Origin: Lingula anatina
Lineage: Eukaryota > Brachiopoda > Lingulata > Lingulida > Lingulidae
Assembly (NCBI RefSeq): GCF_001039355.2
Contig: NW_019775969.1
Span: 540,018-604,017, forward strand
Length of the DNA stretch: 64,000 bases
Direction of reading: 5' to 3'
The notes below the pieces were generated by a model. The model did not search any database, was not told the origin of the DNA, and was given only the letters and a program-made list of their open reading frames with translations. Shown one piece after another: positions 59,539 through 64,000 of this stretch. Each line of letters starts with the position of its first letter. Position 1 is the stretch's first letter. The position numbers were made by a program, and so were the translations under genes.

Positions 59539-60717
59539 TTACTTAGTATTGATTGACCGTAATAAGGTATCACTAAACGAATTCTGACTAACTATAGGCT
59601 TGTTATAAAAACGAGCAAAAGTACTGGCATTGGACCATCCAGCTTTATTCAAAATGTCTTCTAAGGGAACCGTTGCCCTAAAAGCTGCAGAAGTAGCTGC
59701 TGCTCTAGTACTATGAGCCTTAAAAATAGTAATATCTATTCCAGCTCTGGCTAGCATAACTTTGATCCATCTACTAACGGTTTCTCTCCCTACAACACCA
59801 TGAGGCTTTGTATAGCTAATAAAAAGTCTATCTCCTTCCTTTCTCAAAGATTGGGTTCTTAGTAAATATTCCGATAAACAGTTCACCACACACAACTTTT
59901 TATTTACAGGATAAGCCGAAAATTTAATGGCAGGCAAGGTAGTCCCAGGCCTGCTTTGCTTAATGTGTTGATGAATAGTAAATGTATACGAAGCTTTCCC
60001 AATATGCATGTCACCAGTGTTCAGTAAGTGTAAAGTCTGTCCCCGTTGAGCAGAGGTAAGAGCCATTAAAACAATAAGTTTTAGTGTGAGATCCTTCAGA
60101 GACAATCTAGATACAATAGGTAGAGTACACAAATAATCTAGAACCACTTTAACATCCCAAATGCAGTGATACCTAGGGGATGGAGGTTTGGATTGGTAAA
60201 CTGCTTTAATAAAGCGTTTCACAATAGGCATGGCCCCAAAAGGAATTCCAGAGTCCATAATCAGTACCGCAGATAATGCAGATCTGGCTGTATTCAACGC
60301 ACTATAGCTAAGACCGGAATGGAATAGTTCCACTAGAAAATCCAAGGCATCTCCTATGGGAGGTCGAATGGAATTAATTTCCCTCTTAGAACAGAAAAGT
60401 TGCCACTTTGTGAGATACGTCCTATATTGTTTATGCGATGAATCTCTCCATGATCGTAGGATGATGTTGATAGCCGGTTCTGATATTTGTTGCTCTTTGA
60501 GGGCATCCCTGACAAGGGGCATGCAAGTAGATTGAGACTGTTGCATAATGGATGACTTGCTTGGCTGTATGGAAGCACCAGCAACCTCTTCCTCTTTTGC
60601 AACAAAAGAGGGTTGGCTGTCAATAGAGTTAGCAGTTTTGGAAACCAGACCTGTGTCTTCCAACACGGTACTATCAGTATCCCTGTCGCCCTGTCTTGAA
60701 CAATTTTCTGGAGGCAT
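59539..60717 (-). CDS. DIRS tyrosine recombinase
   Basis: 392 residues, ATG at 60717-60715, TAA at 59541-59539. It is the strand-exchange enzyme that replaces the DDE integrase in this order of retrotransposons. The C-terminal half has the catalytic set: Arg in LTSAQRGQTLHLL, His-x-x-Arg in KAHSTRAAATSAAF, and the nucleophile Tyr in FARFYNKPIV with a preceding GWSNASTF. The N-terminal about 100 residues are Ser/Gln/Glu-rich, followed by a SAM-like core-binding part (SHKQYRTYLTKWQLFCSKR). It overlaps the end of the RT frame by 364 bp in another frame. No stop or frameshift is seen, so activity is plausible. Confidence 0.9.
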   Translation of the reverse strand: MPPENCSRQGDRDTDSTVLEDTGLVSKTANSIDSQPSFVAKEEEVAGASIQPSKSSIMQQSQSTCMPLVRDALKEQQISEPAINIILRSWRDSSHKQYRTYLTKWQLFCSKREINSIRPPIGDALDFLVELFHSGLSYSALNTARSALSAVLIMDSGIPFGAMPIVKRFIKAVYQSKPPSPRYHCIWDVKVVLDYLCTLPIVSRLSLKDLTLKLIVLMALTSAQRGQTLHLLNTGDMHIGKASYTFTIHQHIKQSRPGTTLPAIKFSAYPVNKKLCVVNCLSEYLLRTQSLRKEGDRLFISYTKPHGVVGRETVSRWIKVMLARAGIDITIFKAHSTRAAATSAAFRATVPLEDILNKAGWSNASTFARFYNKPIVSQNSFSDTLLRSINTK

Positions 60718-62438
60718 TTCGCTATCAAGCTGAAAGGAGGAAAAGCATAAAAGTAAAAGGAGTGCCAGTCTATGCTAAATGCATCGATGAAGTGAGCTTC
60801 TGGGTCAGGTCTCCATGACACATATGGTTGTAACTGACAATTCAAACGCGAAGCAAACAAATCAATGTCAGGTTCTCCGAATTTCACAGTGACCCTCCTA
60901 TAAGTATCTATGTCCAACATCCATTCAGTGTCATCATGAAACACTCTAGATTCTCTGTCAGCAACAATGTTAAGTGAACCTGGCAAATATGCTGCCGTTA
61001 GCCAGATATTTCTAGCTTTGCACCATAAAACAATTTCTCTAGCTAAACTGTTGCACAAAATTGATTTACATCCACCCATTTCATTAATGTAACACACTGA
61101 GGTGGTATTATCTGACTGTACCTGTATATGACAATCAGTAAACTCGGAACAGAGAGATTTTAAACCTAGAAACACCGCAAACAGTTCTAGATAATTAATA
61201 TGATGAATAGTCTCAACAAAGCTCCACCTTCCCCCAGTGGACACCCCTGCACACTGGGCTCCCCAACCTAACTTAGACGCATCCGTTTGCATGATAATAG
61301 TTGGGTTTCCATGCGAAATAGGGTTGGAAGCTAATGTAACATTCTCTATCCACCATTGCAAATCTGCCCTAGCTAACCTAGGGAGAGTAATTTTACTTTC
61401 AAAATTCCCACCATGTGATCGTAGAGCTTCAATTTTAGCCATCTCTAAGGAGCGATAAAACAGTTTCCCATATTTGACTGCAGGGAGACTGGCTACTAAC
61501 AAACCAATGACTATCGCCAACTCCCTGATAGTAACATAAGTTTTGCATAACAGTTGAGAACATTCCAACTGGATTTTAAGTGCCTTCTTTTCAGTTAACC
61601 TAACTGACATGTTAGTGGAATCTAAGATGAACCCTAAAAAGGTAATTGTTTGCTTGGGAATAAAGGCAGACTTGTCCACATTAATGGTGAAACCCAGCCT
61701 AGACAGAAGCCCCACTGTCTCTCTAACATTATCCATGCAGTCCTCAAAAGTATCCCCTTGTAAGTAACAATCATCTATATACCCAACAGACTGGTGTCCC
61801 TTATTCCGTAATGAGGCATACACAGGTTTAAGTAATTTAGTAAAAAATCGAGGAGCACAGGCTAACCCCATAGGCATACAGGTAAATTGAAAAAGGTTGC
61901 CCCTCCATGTAAATCTAAGGTATTTCTGATGGTCTACGTGAACAGGTACTGAATAGTAAGCATCCTTAATATCCGCACTAGCCATATAACAACCTGGTTT
62001 CATCATGGCTAACGCACTGTAAAGTGAATCCATTTTAAAATGTGCATATTCTACTGACTCATTCAAATGTTTAAGATTTAAAATCAATCTAAAAGAGCCA
62101 TCTGTCTTTGGTGTGATAAAAATATTAGACAGAAATTCACCTTCACTGTGAATGGCAGGAGTGATAATGTCTTTATCCAAAAAGTTATTCAACAATTCAT
62201 CGATGACAATCATCTCCTTTTGATCAAAACAAATTTCTGAAGGAACAGAGAGTTGCCGGGGAGCACAACCGTCCTCAAATGGAATTATAATGCCCTGAAC
62301 CATTTGTAAAATGCTTTTATCCGATGTAAGATGTTTCCATTCATGAACCGCTTCTTTAATTTGGCTCGCATGGAATGGTGGCTGAGCAGTAAGGATTGCA
62401 TTTACGTGAGTATCAGAACAAGCAATGGGGGCCGCCAT
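60354..62438 (-). CDS. DIRS reverse transcriptase / RNase H
   Basis: The open frame reaches upstream to 62504 and beyond without an ATG; the first in-frame ATG (KMAAPI) is at 62438, giving 694 residues. RT motifs present are FITPKTDGSFRLILNLKHLN, ASADIKDAYYSVPV, MPMGLACAPRFFTK, the catalytic GYIDDCYLQG box, and TFLGFILDS. RNase H motifs follow (MQTDASKLGWGAQ, INYLELFAVFLGL, VQSDNTTSVCYIN, NIVADRESR). The frame overlaps the gag stop in the -1 direction and may be reached by frameshifting or internal initiation. Order gag-RT-RH-YR. Confidence 0.9.
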   Translation of the reverse strand: MAAPIACSDTHVNAILTAQPPFHASQIKEAVHEWKHLTSDKSILQMVQGIIIPFEDGCAPRQLSVPSEICFDQKEMIVIDELLNNFLDKDIITPAIHSEGEFLSNIFITPKTDGSFRLILNLKHLNESVEYAHFKMDSLYSALAMMKPGCYMASADIKDAYYSVPVHVDHQKYLRFTWRGNLFQFTCMPMGLACAPRFFTKLLKPVYASLRNKGHQSVGYIDDCYLQGDTFEDCMDNVRETVGLLSRLGFTINVDKSAFIPKQTITFLGFILDSTNMSVRLTEKKALKIQLECSQLLCKTYVTIRELAIVIGLLVASLPAVKYGKLFYRSLEMAKIEALRSHGGNFESKITLPRLARADLQWWIENVTLASNPISHGNPTIIMQTDASKLGWGAQCAGVSTGGRWSFVETIHHINYLELFAVFLGLKSLCSEFTDCHIQVQSDNTTSVCYINEMGGCKSILCNSLAREIVLWCKARNIWLTAAYLPGSLNIVADRESRVFHDDTEWMLDIDTYRRVTVKFGEPDIDLFASRLNCQLQPYVSWRPDPEAHFIDAFSIDWHSFYFYAFPPFSLIAKCLQKIVQDRATGILIVPCWKTQVWFPKLLTLLTANPLLLQKRKRLLVLPYSQASHPLCNSLNLLACPLSGMPSKSNKYQNRLSTSSYDHGEIHRINNIGRISQSGNFSVLRGKLIPFDLP

Positions 62439-62500
62439 CTTGGAAACGCTAGGCGGCACGTGTGAAACAGAGTTTGTGGGAAAACCGTTACTCACCACAT

Positions 62501-63712
62501 TCACCGACGGCTGGATTTCCCTCTCCCCTTTTTCCTTGCGGAATACGCACTTCCTCCGTAGTTTAAATGCCGTAAGTCAGAGTAGGGTGACCCTCTCCTG
62601 TCCGAAGTCTGTTGCGGACGATAGGGGGCGCTACCGCTTAAGCCACCTCGACGTGAAGGAGAATCCCGTCTGTTACGAAACCCACCGCTTAGGCGCAGAC
62701 TTGCGTTGTTAGCTTCGGTGATAGATTTCACCACTGAAGGCAAATTGTCCCCGAAGAGGTACTCCGTAACTGGCGTCGTGGTAGAACACAGGTGCCGATA
62801 CCCCGGCGCAATTGCAAATTTGAGATTTTCTCTCCTCTGTTGATTAAGGCTATTGTTGCCTTGGGACAGTAAACGAAGGCTGTCGCCGACTAGTTGAACT
62901 AACTCTTTGGGGTCCACAGTCTCTCGTTGAGTATCCAGTATGTTTAACAACTGGATGAGGGGGGTCATTCCCCTCAAAACACAATCCTGGATATTGGCCA
63001 ACCTGAGGTCTGTAGACCTCTGAGACGCATTCAGTCCAGTCCAAATCTCAGGGTTAACCCGCGGGGCGGTTAATCCTTTGATGTTGGCCGGCCTCTCGTG
63101 TTTGTGGCGCAAAGCTGTCAGCTTATCTTCAGGCATTTGTTCCTGGCAGATGTCAGTAATTAGTTGCACAAGCGGCTCAGATACAGCTGGCCCCACTCTG
63201 TCGACTCCAGTCAGCTCAGCGCTGATTACATCATAAAAATGATCGGCCGCTTTGTTTTGCCCTGTGGGCTCTGCTTCCCCCACGGAAATATCCTGTGGAT
63301 CATTTCCGGGGCCCAATGTAGAAGTAGAATGACCTGTGGTCACTTCAAGGTGAGCAAGTAAACGCTCAAAACGATCATCTCTCTCTTTGAGGGCATCGAA
63401 AAACACAGTCTGCATCTCCGTGAGACTGGATGCTAGATCAGTTTTCAAATCGTCCATGAGAGACCCCATGTCCCGAGCCGTTACCGACGAAGTGCTAGGA
63501 GTAGGAGTAGGCGCCTCCTTGTGGGTAGCCGACTTACTGCTGGCTCTCGTAGCTTTCCCCGACGATTTCGATCCGGTGGATCTATCGTCAGGGCGTGCGG
63601 CTTTGCTACAGCTTGCTGTAGCTACATCCCCTGTGGGGACCGCCTGACTAGGCTGACCGCTTATGTCCGCTGTCAGTTGCTCAAACAACGACTTGGCCTC
63701 CTTGGCCGCCAT
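62501..63712 (-). CDS. DIRS gag-like protein
   Basis: 403 residues from ATG 63712-63710 (context CAATATGG) to TGA 62503-62501. The frame is open somewhat further upstream, but without another ATG in view. Ser/Thr-rich N-terminal third, a central part (TDLRLANIQDCVLRGMTPLI, then VDPKELVQLVGDSLRLLSQG) typical of DIRS ORF1 proteins, and a basic Arg/Gly/Ser-rich end (RKKGRGKSSRR) suited to binding RNA. No CCHC zinc knuckle. Assigned by position and general character. Confidence 0.75.
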   Translation of the reverse strand: MAAKEAKSLFEQLTADISGQPSQAVPTGDVATASCSKAARPDDRSTGSKSSGKATRASSKSATHKEAPTPTPSTSSVTARDMGSLMDDLKTDLASSLTEMQTVFFDALKERDDRFERLLAHLEVTTGHSTSTLGPGNDPQDISVGEAEPTGQNKAADHFYDVISAELTGVDRVGPAVSEPLVQLITDICQEQMPEDKLTALRHKHERPANIKGLTAPRVNPEIWTGLNASQRSTDLRLANIQDCVLRGMTPLIQLLNILDTQRETVDPKELVQLVGDSLRLLSQGNNSLNQQRRENLKFAIAPGYRHLCSTTTPVTEYLFGDNLPSVVKSITEANNASLRLSGGFRNRRDSPSRRGGLSGSAPYRPQQTSDRRGSPYSDLRHLNYGGSAYSARKKGRGKSSRR

Positions 63713-64000
63713 ATTGACAATGGCCAGAGAGCCCGTAGCCAACGATCAGATGTACGCAGTCCAGTCAAAACACCGCTCCAGAGTGCGTAAAAGCAACCGA
63801 ATCGACGTAATAAAGTGTCCAATCTTCCAAAAGTCAAACGATAATAAAGAAAAAACACACCAGTTCTGAGAAATTAACGGAAAATCGCGGAGCAAAAAAT
63901 ACGTAGTGCAACCTGAGAGCACGAAGTCTAGTTCACTGAGCATGCGCGGTCTCGGTTCTATCTCACGTAAGCCCTGTTGTGAATGAAGACGAGGTAGAAT

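Larger units (their letters stand above)
59021..64000 (-). mobile_element. complete DIRS-like tyrosine-recombinase retrotransposon
   Basis: The element lies on the minus strand and carries gag-like, RT/RNase H and tyrosine recombinase reading frames, all open. Its right terminal repeat is 59021-59130 and its left terminal repeat 63936-64000. Their inner 35 bp (containing GATAGAACCGAGACC) are exact inverses. Between the genes and the right terminus is a composite segment: 59187-59268 is the perfect inverse of 59021-59102 (82 bp), and 59268-59308 is the inverse of the window's last about 41 bases. This is the internal complementary region expected of DIRS elements, which carries complements of both ends side by side. 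No methylase-type domain was seen. The left end coincides with the end of the window, to within a few bases. Confidence 0.9.

Overview
The window is nuclear DNA from an intron-rich bilaterian animal. It has AT-rich introns and intergenic DNA, small conserved exons with GT-AG borders, MITEs, microsatellites and a DIRS-type retrotransposon. Frequent tacatgta-like words, the repeat style and the gene complement suggest an invertebrate, perhaps a mollusc or another lophotrochozoan. That placement is a guess, because no gene here is diagnostic. All exon borders below were set by hand from reading frame, splice sites and recalled family sequence. Every multi-exon gene that is complete here closes in frame; the RFX7-like gene does so only if one base is discounted.

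Layout, left to right: the 3' end of ELP6 (+, 1-1026); an SPSB3-like SPRY/SOCS-box gene (-, 2018-4086), convergent with ELP6; TEX9 (-, 5901-11533); an RFX7-like transcription factor (+, 11847-24165), head-to-head with TEX9 across about 310 bp; phosphoserine aminotransferase PSAT1 (-, 29769-34763); pyruvate kinase (+, 35901-46059), divergent from PSAT1; an ANP32 family gene (+, 50198-57278); and an apparently intact DIRS-like tyrosine-recombinase retrotransposon (- sense, 59021 to the last base).

The outstanding feature is inside pyruvate kinase. Between constant exons at 41844-42010 and 45830-46059 lie seven consecutive alternative exons. Each is exactly 119 nt, in the same phase, and encodes its own version of the segment equivalent to human PKM2 residues 437-475. 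Only one exon (or a number equal to 1 mod 3) keeps the frame; skipping all seven gives an immediate stop. This looks like a mutually exclusive exon cluster. It rewrites a surface that, from knowledge of PKM2, includes an FBP-phosphate ligand (437) and amino-acid-effector pocket residues (464, 469, 471). It lies directly after the exon that corresponds in length and border to mammalian PKM exons 9/10.

Other points: a U12-type AT-AC intron inside the RFX DNA-binding domain; a one-base frame break in a C run of the RFX7-like gene; a TATA/CCAAT/CARE-like promoter between the serine-synthesis gene PSAT1 and pyruvate kinase; a complete DIRS terminal and internal-complementary repeat arrangement; three MITEs; and a hairpin-ended dispersed repeat in two orientations. 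Single N bases occur at 26687, 30180, 54920 and 56689; the one at 54920 separates two near-identical about 400 bp copies and is probably an assembly seam. TEX9, RFX7, PKM and ANP32A all lie on human 15q, so the window may keep part of an ancestral linkage group.
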